NCBI RefSeq assembly: GCF_035920345.1
Contig: NZ_CP109149.1
Coordinates: 3,100,001 to 3,164,000 of the forward strand
DNA: 64,000 nt
DNA from: Nocardia vinacea
Lineage (GTDB): Bacteria > Actinomycetota > Actinomycetes > Mycobacteriales > Mycobacteriaceae
Direction of reading: 5' to 3'
The stretch's first letter is position 1; each line of letters starts with the position of its first letter. The translations under genes and the position numbers were made by a program. Of the stretch, positions 37,122 through 46,007 are shown piece by piece. A model generated the notes under the pieces. That model did no database searches and was not told the DNA's origin. It saw nothing but the letters and a program-made list of their open reading frames with translations.

Positions 37122-38120
37122 CTATTGCGTGAGGGCCGGATTCGGGACCAGGTCGCGGAGGTGGCTCGTGATCAGAGCGTTGACCTCGTCGGTGCGTTCC
37201 AACTGCACGAGGTGACCCGCGTCCGCGATCTTGGTGACGGCGCGCAGATCGGGAACGTTCGCACGGAGAGTTGCGAGCGGGTCGCGCCCGCTGAAGCCCT
37301 CCATATCCGGATCTCGGTCGCCGTAGAGGAAATACGTCGGAACGGAGATCTCGGCGTCGGCGAATTCGGCGGTGAGTTCCCAGTTCCGATCGAGCACGCG
37401 GTACCAGTTGAGACCGCCGGTGAAGCCGGTGCGCTCGAAATCCTGTGCCAGGGTGTCGAATTCGGCGATGGAGAACCACCGCCACGGCAGCAGCGGGGCT
37501 TCGGGGAGAACGTCGAGGTAGCCGGCGCCCTCGGCCGGGAAGCGCCAGGTGTCGAGATAGTGGTAGTCGGCGCTGAGCGAGTAGTAGACGCGAGCCAGGA
37601 ATTCCCTTGTGCGGCCGCCCAGTTCGGCATCGGCCACGCCCGGCTTCTGGAAATAGTCCAGATGCAGGAAGTGACGCTGAGCGGCCTTGGCCCATAGCTG
37701 CGATGGCGCGCGCGGCGGCCGCGGGGCGAACGGATTATTGAGCACGATGACACCGCTCACCCGCTCCGGCGCGCGCAACGCCAACTCCCACACCAGCGCG
37801 GCCCCGAAATCCAAGCCGACGAAGACCGCCTGCTCGGCGTCCATGTCATCGAGTAGGCAGAGCAGATCGCCGATAACGGCGCGGTTGGTGTAGTCGCCGA
37901 TATCGGTAGGTACATCCGTACGCCCATATCCGCGCAAATCCGGCGCAACGGCTCGGTAGCCCGCTGCGGCGACGGCCGCGAGCTGGCGATGCCACATGAA
38001 CCAGGTATGCGGAAAGCCGTGGCAGAAGATCACCGGATGCCCTTCGCCCTGCTCGGCGACATGCATGCGAATGCCGTTGCTCGTAACGAACCGATGGATC
38101 AATTCCACTACGGCCTCCAA
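37122..38120 (-). CDS. Epoxide hydrolase-like alpha/beta hydrolase
   Basis: 332 aa. HGFPHTW (34-40) is the oxyanion element, VGLDFGA places the nucleophile D104, DAGHLVQLE the catalytic H303, and cap-domain tyrosines (Y180, Y240) could activate the epoxide. An aspartate nucleophile rather than serine separates it from esterases, though haloalkane dehalogenases share it. Divergent from an SDR gene over a 42-base gap holding a KstR-like operator, which points to steroid catabolism. Confidence 0.86.
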   Translation of the reverse strand: MEAVVELIHRFVTSNGIRMHVAEQGEGHPVIFCHGFPHTWFMWHRQLAAVAAAGYRAVAPDLRGYGRTDVPTDIGDYTNRAVIGDLLCLLDDMDAEQAVFVGLDFGAALVWELALRAPERVSGVIVLNNPFAPRPPRAPSQLWAKAAQRHFLHLDYFQKPGVADAELGGRTREFLARVYYSLSADYHYLDTWRFPAEGAGYLDVLPEAPLLPWRWFSIAEFDTLAQDFERTGFTGGLNWYRVLDRNWELTAEFADAEISVPTYFLYGDRDPDMEGFSGRDPLATLRANVPDLRAVTKIADAGHLVQLERTDEVNALITSHLRDLVPNPALTQ

Positions 38121-38124
38121 TAGC

Positions 38125-38138
38125 TAGAACGTGTTCTT
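38125..38138. promoter_or_regulatory. KstR-like operator
   Basis: TAGAAC-GT-GTTCTT, a near-perfect dyad. It matches the KstR consensus TNNAACNNGTTNNA at all but the last base. It lies in the 42-base gap between the epoxide hydrolase and SDR starts and just upstream of TAATGT (38148-38153), a -10 candidate for the SDR gene, so a bound repressor would block both. Confidence 0.6.
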
Positions 38139-38162
38139 GTTTCACGGTAATGTCCCGGGATC

Positions 38163-39011
38163 GTGAACGGAATACCTCAGGTTCTAGGCGGCCGGGTCGC
38201 GGTGGTGACCGGCGCGAGCCGCGGCATCGGCAAGGGCATCGCGTTGGAGTTGGGTGCGGCGGGGGCCACCGTCTTCGTCACCGGGCGCTCGGCCGCACCC
38301 GGACGCCTGCCGGGGACCGTGCACGCGACCGCGGCCGAGATCGACCTGCTCGGCGGCGTCGGGGTTCCGGTCGTCTGCGATCACCGCGACGACGATGCGG
38401 TCGAGCGACTATTCGAGCGGATCCGCAACGAGCACGGGCGACTCGATGTACTGGTGAACAACGTCTACAACGCCCCCGCTGCCGCACGCTGGCTGGGCAA
38501 ACCGTTCTGGGAGGTGCCGCCGCAGGCCTGGGATGAGACATTCGACGTCGGCCTGCGATCACATTACGTCGCAAGCGTTTTCGCGGCCCCCCTGCTGATC
38601 GAATCGGCGGGCCTGATCGCCAATATCTCCTCCCCCGGCGCCGAGCGCTATATGCACAACGCGGTATACGGCGTCGCCAAGGCCGCGCTGGACCGGCTCA
38701 CCTCGGATATGGCCGACGATCTCGCCGAGTCGGGCGTCACGGTGGTCTCACTGTGGCCCGGAATCGTCGACACCGAACTGCTGCAAATGGTTCCACGCGA
38801 TAAGGACGGCCGCCGCGTCGTCACGCTGCCCGGTGAGGGCACCTACGACCTCGACAACGCCGAATCCCCCCGCTTTCCGGGCCGTGCCGTCGTCGCGCTG
38901 GCCGCCGATCCGGACCGCAGCCAACGCTCCGGATCGGCTTGGCGCATAGCGGATCTCGCCGAAGAGTACGGTTTCACCGACGTCGACGGCCGCATCCCGC
39001 GCAACGACTGA
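38163..39011 (+). CDS. Short-chain dehydrogenase/reductase (DHRS1-like)
   Basis: 282 aa NAD(P)-dependent oxidoreductase. TGASRGIGKG (16-25) binds the cofactor; the catalytic set is S156/S157, Y169 and K173 in NISSPGAERYMHNAVYGVAKA. The long C-terminus with WPGIVDTELLQM resembles the DHRS1 subgroup. GTG start at 38163. Likely controlled with the divergent hydrolase through the KstR-like site. Converges on a LysR gene with a 3-base gap. Confidence 0.86.
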   Translation: MNGIPQVLGGRVAVVTGASRGIGKGIALELGAAGATVFVTGRSAAPGRLPGTVHATAAEIDLLGGVGVPVVCDHRDDDAVERLFERIRNEHGRLDVLVNNVYNAPAAARWLGKPFWEVPPQAWDETFDVGLRSHYVASVFAAPLLIESAGLIANISSPGAERYMHNAVYGVAKAALDRLTSDMADDLAESGVTVVSLWPGIVDTELLQMVPRDKDGRRVVTLPGEGTYDLDNAESPRFPGRAVVALAADPDRSQRSGSAWRIADLAEEYGFTDVDGRIPRND

Positions 39012-39014
39012 GAT

Positions 39015-39848
39015 TCAGACCAGCATCAGGAAACGCTGCACCGATCGCAACGGCGTCGGCTTGATCCGCCAGGTCAGATAGATATGCGAGCGCGGCGCAT
39101 CCACGATGTCGACATAGACCACGCCCGGATGCGGTGCCCGAGAGCGCGCCAGCACCGGCACTATCCCGATACCGCGTTCGGCCGCGACGAGTTCGATCCA
39201 CTCGTCGAAATTCGTGCAGGTGATGACGGTGCGATTCGGATCGGGCGAGTCCCACGATTCGGCATTGGTGGTGCCGGAAACGGTATTGGCCACCAGCGGA
39301 AAGTGTGCGAGATCGGCCCAGCGCACCTCGACCGCGGTTGCCAGCGGCGAATGCACTGAAACCGCCAGAACTCGCTGCTCCGAACCTATTTCGCGGGATT
39401 CGAGATGGTGCGGCAGCCAGATATCGTTGCGGTGGATGGCGATATCGATCGAACGGTCGTCGAGCGCCGCCATCGGATCCTCCACGCGGCGTAGCGAAAT
39501 CCGGCCGCCAAGCGCCTCGTAGCGGGTGCGGATCGCGGCGAACCAGGCATCGGGCAGCAGCCAAGAGAATCCGACCTCGATCGTGGCGCGCATGCGCAGA
39601 TCCGCCTGGACGGTCTCGATATCGCCGATGATGCGTCTGCTGTGTTCGAGTAGCTCGGCTCCCTCGTCGGTCAAATCGAAGCGCCGGGACGTGCGCTCGA
39701 TCAACCGGCATTCGACCAGGCGCTCCAACTGCTGGATGGTTCGGGTCAGCGCGGGCTGGCTGAGGTGCAACCGGGCGGCGGCGCGGGTGTAGTTCGCTTC
39801 CTCGCAGAGCGCGACGTATGCCCGCAGGTGCCGCACCTCGATATCCAT
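39015..39848 (-). CDS. LysR family regulator
   Basis: 277 aa from ATG 39848 (MDIEVRHLRAYVALCEEANYTRAAARLHLSQPALTRTIQQLE, a textbook LysR HTH). The earlier ATG at 39881 would add 11 residues and cut into the promoter. The effector domain follows from about residue 90. Divergent from an MFS exporter 70 bases away, the usual target of such a regulator. Confidence 0.9.
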   Translation of the reverse strand: MDIEVRHLRAYVALCEEANYTRAAARLHLSQPALTRTIQQLERLVECRLIERTSRRFDLTDEGAELLEHSRRIIGDIETVQADLRMRATIEVGFSWLLPDAWFAAIRTRYEALGGRISLRRVEDPMAALDDRSIDIAIHRNDIWLPHHLESREIGSEQRVLAVSVHSPLATAVEVRWADLAHFPLVANTVSGTTNAESWDSPDPNRTVITCTNFDEWIELVAAERGIGIVPVLARSRAPHPGVVYVDIVDAPRSHIYLTWRIKPTPLRSVQRFLMLV

Positions 39849-39904
39849 GCGTCGAGCGTATACATCGTGCACAGAAAGCATTTCACAGGCTTGTCAGCGG
39901 ACCA

Positions 39905-39910
39905 TACCGT
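39905..39910 (+). promoter_or_regulatory. -10 box for the MFS gene
   Basis: TACCGT lies 8 bases before GTG 39919; no ribosome-binding site is seen, so the transcript is probably leaderless or nearly so. Confidence 0.45.
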
Positions 39911-39918
39911 CGGATCTT

Positions 39919-41052
39919 GTGACCGCATCAGCTCTCCTCGACACCCCGCGCCGCACCCTGGCACCGGCACTCGCCGCAGGTGCGGGCCTCGCCGGCGCCG
40001 TCGGTGTCGGGCGCTTCGCCTACACACCGCTGCTGCCCGCGATGGTGGACGCGCACCGCATCGATGCCCACGATGGCGCGCTCATCGCCGCCGCCAACTA
40101 TTCGGGCTATCTCGCGGGCGCGGTGCTACTCGCACGTCGTCCGGATATGAACAGCCGCAATATTTTTCGCACTTCGGCTGCGATCCTGGTGGTCAGTGAA
40201 GCATTGGTCGTATTGCCCGGCCCGACCGTGATACCCGCGCTGCTTCGATTGATCGCGGGGTTGGCCAGCGCGGTGATCTTCGTCGGCTGCGCGGGCGCGA
40301 TCGCTCGACTCGGTGGCCGCGCGCACGCTGCGGGCATCGCCTTCGGCGGGGTCGGCTCGGGTATCGCGCTCACCGGATTGCTCGCGCTGGCCGCGCAGCC
40401 GGTCTTGTCCTGGCAGGGTCTGTGGCTCGGCGCCGCCGGATTGACCGCCTTACTACTGCTGCCCGCCTTCCGACTGGATATTCACGGCGGGCGGAGCGCC
40501 GAGGTGGTCCATGCGAAACCTAAAAGCACGGCTTGGCGCGCGCTGCTCATCTCCTACTCGCTCGAAGGCGTCGGCTATATCGTGATCGGCACCTTCTTGG
40601 TCGCCGCCGTCGGCGCACACAACGCCACCGTGGGCTCGGCGATGTGGGTGATCGTCGGCGCGGCTGCCGCACCGGCGGTGCTCTGGAGCATTGCCGCACA
40701 TCGCTGGACACCGACGACCGCCCTGGTCTTCGGGCTACTCGCGCAGTGCGCCTCGTCGGCCCTGCTCGCCTGGTCGACGACCATGTGGTCGGCGGTTATC
40801 GCGGCGGCGCTGTTCGGCGGGACGTTCATGGGTATCTGCATGCTCGCGATCCAGATCGGCATCGAATTGACCGACCACCGGGCCGCGGCCACACTCACCG
40901 CAGGCTACGGCGCCGGGCAGATGCTGGGGCCCCTGGTCGTCGCACCGGTAATCGGCGACGGCTATGCGATGGCCTTCGTGATCGCGACCCTCGTGCTGGC
41001 GGCGGCGACAGCGGCAGCCGTCATCGTCGCCAGGCAACTCAAGCGAACTTGA
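39919..41052 (+). CDS. MFS transporter (YbfB/YjiJ-like)
   Basis: 377 aa, about twelve hydrophobic segments. GVGRFAYTPLLPAMV at the first helix is typical of the YbfB/YjiJ family, and IARLGGRAHAAGIAFGGVGSGIALTG follows the middle. GTG 39919 is preferred over ATG 39847, which overlaps the divergent LysR start. The substrate is unknown. Its 3' end overlaps the convergent secG by 14 bases. Confidence 0.85.
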   Translation: MTASALLDTPRRTLAPALAAGAGLAGAVGVGRFAYTPLLPAMVDAHRIDAHDGALIAAANYSGYLAGAVLLARRPDMNSRNIFRTSAAILVVSEALVVLPGPTVIPALLRLIAGLASAVIFVGCAGAIARLGGRAHAAGIAFGGVGSGIALTGLLALAAQPVLSWQGLWLGAAGLTALLLLPAFRLDIHGGRSAEVVHAKPKSTAWRALLISYSLEGVGYIVIGTFLVAAVGAHNATVGSAMWVIVGAAAAPAVLWSIAAHRWTPTTALVFGLLAQCASSALLAWSTTMWSAVIAAALFGGTFMGICMLAIQIGIELTDHRAAATLTAGYGAGQMLGPLVVAPVIGDGYAMAFVIATLVLAAATAAAVIVARQLKRT

Positions 41053-41272
41053 TCTCCAGGCCGATGCCGAGGATGGCGATGAGCCAGATCATGCCGGTGA
41101 AGATGGTGATGCGGTCGAGATTCTTCTCGACGACAGTCGAACCCGACAGGCTGGATTGCACACCGCCACCAAACAAGCTGGACAGACCTCCACCCTTGGC
41201 ACGGTGCAGCAGCACCAGCAGCACCAGCAGCACGCTGGTGACGATCAGGAGGATATCCAGGAACATCCGCAT
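41039..41272 (-). CDS. secG: SecG preprotein translocase subunit
   Basis: 77 aa with two membrane helices separated by HRAKGGGLSSLFGGGVQSSLSGSTVVEKNLDR, the SecG signature loop. Helps SecYEG-dependent export. ATG 41272 is chosen because TAGACT stands 7 bases before it. In the mycobacterial order secG is near tpi; here about 5 kb of accessory genes lie between. Confidence 0.92.
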   Translation of the reverse strand: MRMFLDILLIVTSVLLVLLVLLHRAKGGGLSSLFGGGVQSSLSGSTVVEKNLDRITIFTGMIWLIAILGIGLEIKFA

Positions 41273-41279
41273 GCCGGAC

Positions 41280-41285
41280 AGTCTA
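41280..41285 (-). promoter_or_regulatory. -10 box of a leaderless secG promoter
   Basis: TAGACT on the minus strand, 7 bases before ATG 41272, without a Shine-Dalgarno sequence. Confidence 0.6.
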
Positions 41286-41330
41286 TGGGTGCGCGCCGGT
41301 ACCGGCATAATCGCCCCGGCTCGACGCGAC

Positions 41331-42929
41331 CTACGGTGTGTCCACCGCGACCAGGTGCGTGGTGGTGTCCTGGCCGATCATGAACTCCGCGACGGCGCGC
41401 TCGCGCAGTTGGTCCTGGGCGGTGAGCCGCACCTGATGCTGGTGCATATGCTCAGACCAGGAACGCACCACGAACGCCTCGACATAGCGATCGACCACCC
41501 CGACGTCGCGATACAGCCGCCATTCCATCGCGCCGGTGCGCTGCATGGACCGTCCGACGAACACCATCGCGGCCAGGAATTCGTCGACCTTCTCCGGCGG
41601 GACATCGTAGGTGCGCAACACCAGCACGGGGCCGTCCTCGGGATCCGGTTCGACCACGAGCTGCGGTTCCGGCCAGAAGGCACTCGGGCTCAGATCCATT
41701 TCCTCCGCATTGTGGCGGATCGGTAGCCAGACCGAACTCAGCGCGGAGCCTGCCAACAGCACAGCGGCCGCCAGCAGTGCGGTCACCGGCCCCACCGCAC
41801 CCGCGACCAGACCCCACACCAGCGAACCGAGTGCCTGGCCGCCCATGAACACCAGCATGTACACCGACAACCCGCGCGCCCGCACCCATGCGGGCAGCAG
41901 CAATTGCATGGTCGAGTTCATCGTCGACATCGCGAGCAGCCAGGCAAATCCCGCCCCGACCACCAGCACCAGCACCACCGGCACACTGTGTAGCACCGCC
42001 GCACCCGCCGAGGCGATGCCGAACAGAACCGCGGCCGCGGTCAAGCGCTGCGTGGGTGTCAACAGCGCACGGACCCGACCCAAGCCGACCGCACCCGTCA
42101 CCGCGCCGAGCCCGAGCGCGCCGAGCAGCAGGCCGTAGCCCGATGAGGACAAACCGAGTTCGTCGCGGGCGATGACCGGAAGCAGCGCCCACACCGCGCT
42201 CGCCGGCGCTATGAACAGAATCGAGCGCAACAGCACCCGCCGGATCGCGGGCGCGGCGCGAATGAACCGGGTGCCCGCCTGCAGCGCCGCCAGCGGACGT
42301 TCACTGGGCAGCTTTTGTTCCTTCGCCGGTCTTCGCCAGCTGAGCAGCACCGTCACGATGCCGACGAACGACACCGCGTTCAGCGCGAACACCAGCGTCG
42401 GTCCGGACACCGAGACCAGTACGCCCGCGATGGCGGGTCCGACCGCGCGCCCGATATTGATATTCATACTGCCCAGCGCTGCAGCGGACGGAATCTGTTC
42501 GCGTGCAACGAGTTCCGGCTGAATCGCCTGCCAAGACGGCGCCGTCAACGCCTGCCCGCACCCGAGCAGGAACAGCAACGTCAACAGCACGCCCGGAGTG
42601 GTGTGCCCGGTCGCTGTCGACACCGCGAGCACGGCCGCCAACACCGCCATCGCCGACTGTGCCCCGACCAACAACCTGCGGCGATCCAACAGATCCGCCA
42701 ACACCCCCGACGGAATCGACAACAGCATCACCGGCAATGTCGTCGCCGTCTGCACGAATGCCACCAACGTCGCAGCATTGGGCGCATCGACCAGAATCCA
42801 CTGCGCCCCAACGGTTTGCATCCAGGTACCCAGATTCGAGACCAACTGCGCGATCCAGAGCGCCCGATAGATTCGCGACCGTAACGGCGCCCAGGTGGAT
42901 ACAGGTGTCGTCGCATCGGCAGTGGTCAC
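41331..42929 (-). CDS. MFS transporter fused to a monooxygenase-like (ABM) domain
   Basis: 532 aa from GTG 42929. Residues about 10-420 form a 12-segment MFS_3-type (EntS-like) exporter with LVSNLGTWMQTVGAQWILV at helix 1. Residues about 440-525 form a soluble dimeric alpha-beta barrel of the antibiotic-biosynthesis-monooxygenase kind (VLRTYDVPPEKVDEFLAAM, TGAMEWRLYRD, FVVRSWSEHMHQH). The same fusion is known in actinobacterial MFS_3 proteins. The longer frame to 43232 reads into a neighbouring gene and is not supported. Substrate unknown. Confidence 0.86.
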   Translation of the reverse strand: MTTADATTPVSTWAPLRSRIYRALWIAQLVSNLGTWMQTVGAQWILVDAPNAATLVAFVQTATTLPVMLLSIPSGVLADLLDRRRLLVGAQSAMAVLAAVLAVSTATGHTTPGVLLTLLFLLGCGQALTAPSWQAIQPELVAREQIPSAAALGSMNINIGRAVGPAIAGVLVSVSGPTLVFALNAVSFVGIVTVLLSWRRPAKEQKLPSERPLAALQAGTRFIRAAPAIRRVLLRSILFIAPASAVWALLPVIARDELGLSSSGYGLLLGALGLGAVTGAVGLGRVRALLTPTQRLTAAAVLFGIASAGAAVLHSVPVVLVLVVGAGFAWLLAMSTMNSTMQLLLPAWVRARGLSVYMLVFMGGQALGSLVWGLVAGAVGPVTALLAAAVLLAGSALSSVWLPIRHNAEEMDLSPSAFWPEPQLVVEPDPEDGPVLVLRTYDVPPEKVDEFLAAMVFVGRSMQRTGAMEWRLYRDVGVVDRYVEAFVVRSWSEHMHQHQVRLTAQDQLRERAVAEFMIGQDTTTHLVAVDTP

Positions 42930-42936
42930 TGGCCCG

Positions 42937-42942
42937 AGCATA
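42937..42942 (-). promoter_or_regulatory. -10 box of a leaderless MFS promoter
   Basis: TATGCT on the minus strand, 7 bases before GTG 42929. It decides the start against an in-frame ATG at 42941, which lies inside the -10 box. Confidence 0.65.
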
Positions 42943-42990
42943 GCGACGGGTCGAACTACGTGCCGTTCACCATTAGTGCGAATATGGTGA

Positions 42991-43623
42991 CTATGACCTC
43001 GGCACGGCTCGGGTCGATGCGGTGGCAGGCCGGGGCGACTGGTGGTCGACGAGCGGGATCGGCCGCCGCAGATCGACCATGGTCGCCAGCGGGATCGGAT
43101 GTTCACGCTCGATGATCGGCCCGACTTCCGGTGCGCCGATCGAGACCGACACAGTGCAGTCACCAGGTCCCAACGCCGCCAGCATGCCATCACGAACGGT
43201 TGCCACGAGTGGTCGAACCAGCACCGTGACACAGAGTTCGAGCTCGAATTCGCCCACCTGGCTGCCGTCGACGGTTACCTCGAGGCGCGGACAGTAGCTC
43301 CGAGTGACCTCGTGTTCGAACAACTCGACCTGTTCGACTCCGCCGGCGCGGGTTCGCATCGCCGCACTGTGCAGCCGCTGGTAGCGACGCCAACCCGCGA
43401 CCGCGACCCCGCCGAGATCAACCTCGAGCAACCCGTCCACCGCCCTGGCCACCTCACGCAGCGCCGCCGACCGCAGGACCTCGGTAGCGACCGGTGTTCT
43501 GCGCAAAGCCAGTTGCTCGACACCGCTCGCGCCCAGGCGCTCGGCCAACTCCCCCTCGACGACCTCACGCTCCACCTGCCCGAACAATACCGCCCGAGCC
43601 GTGATCGATATCGGCCTCGTCAT
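42991..43623 (-). CDS. Hypothetical cytosolic protein coupled to a membrane protein
   Basis: 210 aa, no signal peptide, membrane helix or known domain. It is rich in valine, glutamate and arginine and looks like mixed beta structure (LEVTVDGSQVGEFELELCVTVL). Its ATG (43623) overlaps the stop of the upstream membrane protein by four bases, so the two are co-translated. A tyrosine/cysteine motif TRSYCPRLEV stands in the middle. Unknown function. Confidence 0.65.
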   Translation of the reverse strand: MTRPISITARAVLFGQVEREVVEGELAERLGASGVEQLALRRTPVATEVLRSAALREVARAVDGLLEVDLGGVAVAGWRRYQRLHSAAMRTRAGGVEQVELFEHEVTRSYCPRLEVTVDGSQVGEFELELCVTVLVRPLVATVRDGMLAALGPGDCTVSVSIGAPEVGPIIEREHPIPLATMVDLRRPIPLVDHQSPRPATASTRAVPRS

Positions 43624-44450
43624 CGCGAAACCTCCCTGATGTGCAGCTGCGGCTCACCGACACTCAGCCGAACGTGAACAGCCGGAACAGTGGGGCGCAT
43701 GAATTCCCGAATATGAATCGACCGCCGCAGGTCCCCGGCCACCTGCACGCGTACCAACGGCGGGCGCGGATCACGGTGGTACGCGCGCGACCGATCGGCT
43801 GCCTTACGCCGCTGGCGCAGTACGAGCGTCGCCACACCGACGGCGAAGAGTAACAAGCCGATTCCCAACACTGCACCGAAGTGGTTGCCCCGCTGCGGAT
43901 CGTCCACCGCTGACCCTGCGGTCGGCGCGTCAGATGTTTCCGCGACAGCTGCTTGTGTGGTGGTCGTCGTGATCGGCTCGGTGGTCGTCGTGATCGGCTT
44001 GGTGGTGGTAGTCGTGCCGGAGCGAGGATCGATCGTGATCTGCCGGACTGCAGATGCCTCGCCACAGGCGGCGCTGATCGTCTGGGGGCCGGTTGCGGCC
44101 TGATTGGACACGGCAATGGAAGTGGCGAACACCCCCTGGGAGACCGACGCGTTCTGCGGCGAACCGGACCAGCTCGGGGTAAGCCGGATCACGTTACACG
44201 GCCAGTAACTGCCGTTCACTGTGATCTGTGTGCCGCGTTCCGCGCGGGTCGGCGCAACGTTGAAAGTGGGATCGGGACGCGGACAAGACTCCCCCACCGC
44301 CGTGCGAGCCGTAGTGCACGGCCCCGCCTGTCCGGTGATCGGCGTAGGCGAGGTTGTCGTAGGCGCCGACACCGCCAGCGGTACCGCCACCACGCCGAGC
44401 ACACCCGCCGCGGCCACCGCGACAAGGAACGCTCGTGCCTCGCTTCTCAT
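43620..44450 (-). CDS. Secreted/anchored protein with Thr-rich stalk and cytosolic tail
   Basis: 276 aa. A signal peptide (AFLVAVAAAGVLGVVAVPLAVSA), an Ig-like extracellular domain with four cysteines, a stalk of repeated ITTTT units, one membrane helix (FGAVLGIGLLLFAVGVATLVL) and a basic cytosolic tail of about 65 residues. The start ATG 44450 has GGAGAGG upstream; longer frames do not. The stalk DNA has two 21-bp repeats. It and the next gene look like an envelope protein with a cytosolic partner. Confidence 0.75.
   Translation of the reverse strand: MRSEARAFLVAVAAAGVLGVVAVPLAVSAPTTTSPTPITGQAGPCTTARTAVGESCPRPDPTFNVAPTRAERGTQITVNGSYWPCNVIRLTPSWSGSPQNASVSQGVFATSIAVSNQAATGPQTISAACGEASAVRQITIDPRSGTTTTTKPITTTTEPITTTTTQAAVAETSDAPTAGSAVDDPQRGNHFGAVLGIGLLLFAVGVATLVLRQRRKAADRSRAYHRDPRPPLVRVQVAGDLRRSIHIREFMRPTVPAVHVRLSVGEPQLHIREVSR
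43960..44001. repeat. Two 21-bp tandem repeats in the Thr-rich stalk
   Basis: Units at 43960-43980 and 43981-44001 differ by one base and encode the repeated ITTTT stalk segment on the minus strand. Confidence 0.85.
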
Positions 44451-44611
44451 AACCACCTCTCCGAAACGCCGATCGCCCAGCAACGATCCGTGCTCCGGAA
44501 TCAAGTCTGTGCCCGCCCCCACACACCGACACGAGTAACCCACTACCTGTTTCGACGGTCGCACCCGCCCAACGGCCAGCCGATTTGCGCGGTTTCCAGC
44601 GGCAACGGCCG

Positions 44612-44617
44612 TACCAT
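44612..44617 (+). promoter_or_regulatory. -10 box of a leaderless META-lipoprotein promoter
   Basis: TACCAT, 7 bases before ATG 44625, no ribosome-binding site. Confidence 0.55.
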
Positions 44618-44624
44618 CGGCTAC

Positions 44625-45419
44625 ATGTCGGCTACAACGGTGCGCGTCGGGATTTTTCTGGCTATGGCGGCCGGTCTGGTGGCCGGGTGTTCGGGGGACG
44701 ATGAGAAGGAGAACAAACCGGCGGGGTCGCCGATGGGACGCACTTTTGTCTCGACCGGGGTCGAGGGGCAGCAGATTCCGGGCGGCGGACCGATGACGCT
44801 CACCTTCGCCGATGGCAAGATCTCGGCGAACTCCGGCTGCAATACGGCCGATGGCACGGTGGATCTGACCGATGGGATCCTGCATATCGGCACGCTCTCG
44901 AGCACCCTGATGGCCTGTCCGGATGAACGCAGCCAGGCCGATAGCTGGCAGGACAAAGTGCTGATGTCGCTACCCAAATGGCGGGTCGACGATTCGACAC
45001 TGACGCTGACCGGAAAGGAAACAACGGTCACGTTGCTGGACAAGAAGATCGCTCAACCCGATAAACCGCTCATCGGCACGACATGGATCGTCTCCGCCCT
45101 GATGACGCCCGATGCGCAGATCCGTTCCCAGACGCTGGACGATGTGAAGCCGACGCTCACCATCGCGGCGGACGGCGCGGTCGTCGGCAGCGCGGGATGC
45201 AATCGCATGACCGGTCACGCCACCGCATCGCCCACCGCCAACGGCCCGGACGTCACGTTCCAGATCGGCACCACGAAGATGGCGTGCGCGCCGGAGATCA
45301 TGGAGGTCGAGCAGGCGGTGCTGAAGGCCCTCGACGGCAAGACAACGGCGACCATCGACGCGGACAATCTGATCCTGCGCAATACCAACCGCTTCGGCCT
45401 GACCCTGCGCGCGGCATAG
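44625..45419 (+). CDS. Lipoprotein with two META (HslJ-like) domains
   Basis: 264 aa. Signal peptide with lipobox LVAGC, then two META domains (about 38-145 and 150-262), each with a conserved SGCN or AGCN loop (ANSGCNTADG and GSAGCNRMTG) and a MAC motif (LMACPD, KMACAPE). HslJ/META proteins are envelope stress proteins. It is divergent from the stalked membrane protein, with about 175 bases between. Confidence 0.88.
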   Translation: MSATTVRVGIFLAMAAGLVAGCSGDDEKENKPAGSPMGRTFVSTGVEGQQIPGGGPMTLTFADGKISANSGCNTADGTVDLTDGILHIGTLSSTLMACPDERSQADSWQDKVLMSLPKWRVDDSTLTLTGKETTVTLLDKKIAQPDKPLIGTTWIVSALMTPDAQIRSQTLDDVKPTLTIAADGAVVGSAGCNRMTGHATASPTANGPDVTFQIGTTKMACAPEIMEVEQAVLKALDGKTTATIDADNLILRNTNRFGLTLRAA

Positions 45420-45421
45420 CC

Positions 45422-45940
45422 GTGAACCAAAACGCCTCCCGCACAACGGATCTCCGTCACCCGGACCGCAAACGCACCTGGCATACCGAGATCGGTCCGT
45501 GGCCGGATCTTCCGTCCGCCCATATCGAGAAGCTGCCCGCGCCGCCGTCCCCGGTAACCCTCGTCCGCTACGCCGAGCTCTACACCGCCGCTGGCCGCAT
45601 CCGCCGCACCGAACACGGCGGCTCGGATATGGATACCGTCACCGCGCTACTCGCCGCGCGAGACGAATTCCTGCACACCACCTTCACTTTGGGTTTTATC
45701 GACCCCGACGGCGCACTCCTGGCCGAATGCTCGGTCGGCATCTCCGATACCACAGCCAGGCTGTACATCGTGCACGCCACCAAGCAGCCCGCAGAACTCG
45801 CCCACCTCCTGCGCGGCACCCTGTACCGGTTGCACGTGCACTATCCGGACGTGCGGACCGCCGAAGTCTCGATGGACCCGCACGACGAACCTTTGGAGCT
45901 GGCGCTCACCGCCAGCGGTTTCATAGTGAACCACCTCTGA
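45422..45940 (+). CDS. Hypothetical protein, distantly GNAT-like
   Basis: 172 aa from GTG 45422, two bases after the META gene stop, so in the same transcript. The end (YPDVRTAEVSMDPHDEPLELALTASGF) resembles the last strands of a GNAT acetyltransferase, but the acetyl-CoA loop (R/QxxGxG) is missing. I take it as a GNAT-fold protein without obvious activity; this is a weak inference. Confidence 0.6.
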   Translation: MNQNASRTTDLRHPDRKRTWHTEIGPWPDLPSAHIEKLPAPPSPVTLVRYAELYTAAGRIRRTEHGGSDMDTVTALLAARDEFLHTTFTLGFIDPDGALLAECSVGISDTTARLYIVHATKQPAELAHLLRGTLYRLHVHYPDVRTAEVSMDPHDEPLELALTASGFIVNHL

Positions 45941-46007
45941 TCCCGACTACTTCCGCGTCAGGATCACCCGGTCCGCAATTCGCTCCGCCTCCCCGGGCGG
46001 GAGCGAA

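Noticed and set aside
38125..38138. LexA/SOS box
   Set aside because: The actinobacterial SOS box has four bases between GAAC and GTTC; here there are two, which fits KstR better.
42930..43232. N-terminal extension of the MFS fusion to 43232
   Set aside because: It overlaps the neighbouring gene 42991-43623 and places about 100 arginine-rich residues before the first helix; the TATGCT box fixes the GTG at 42929.
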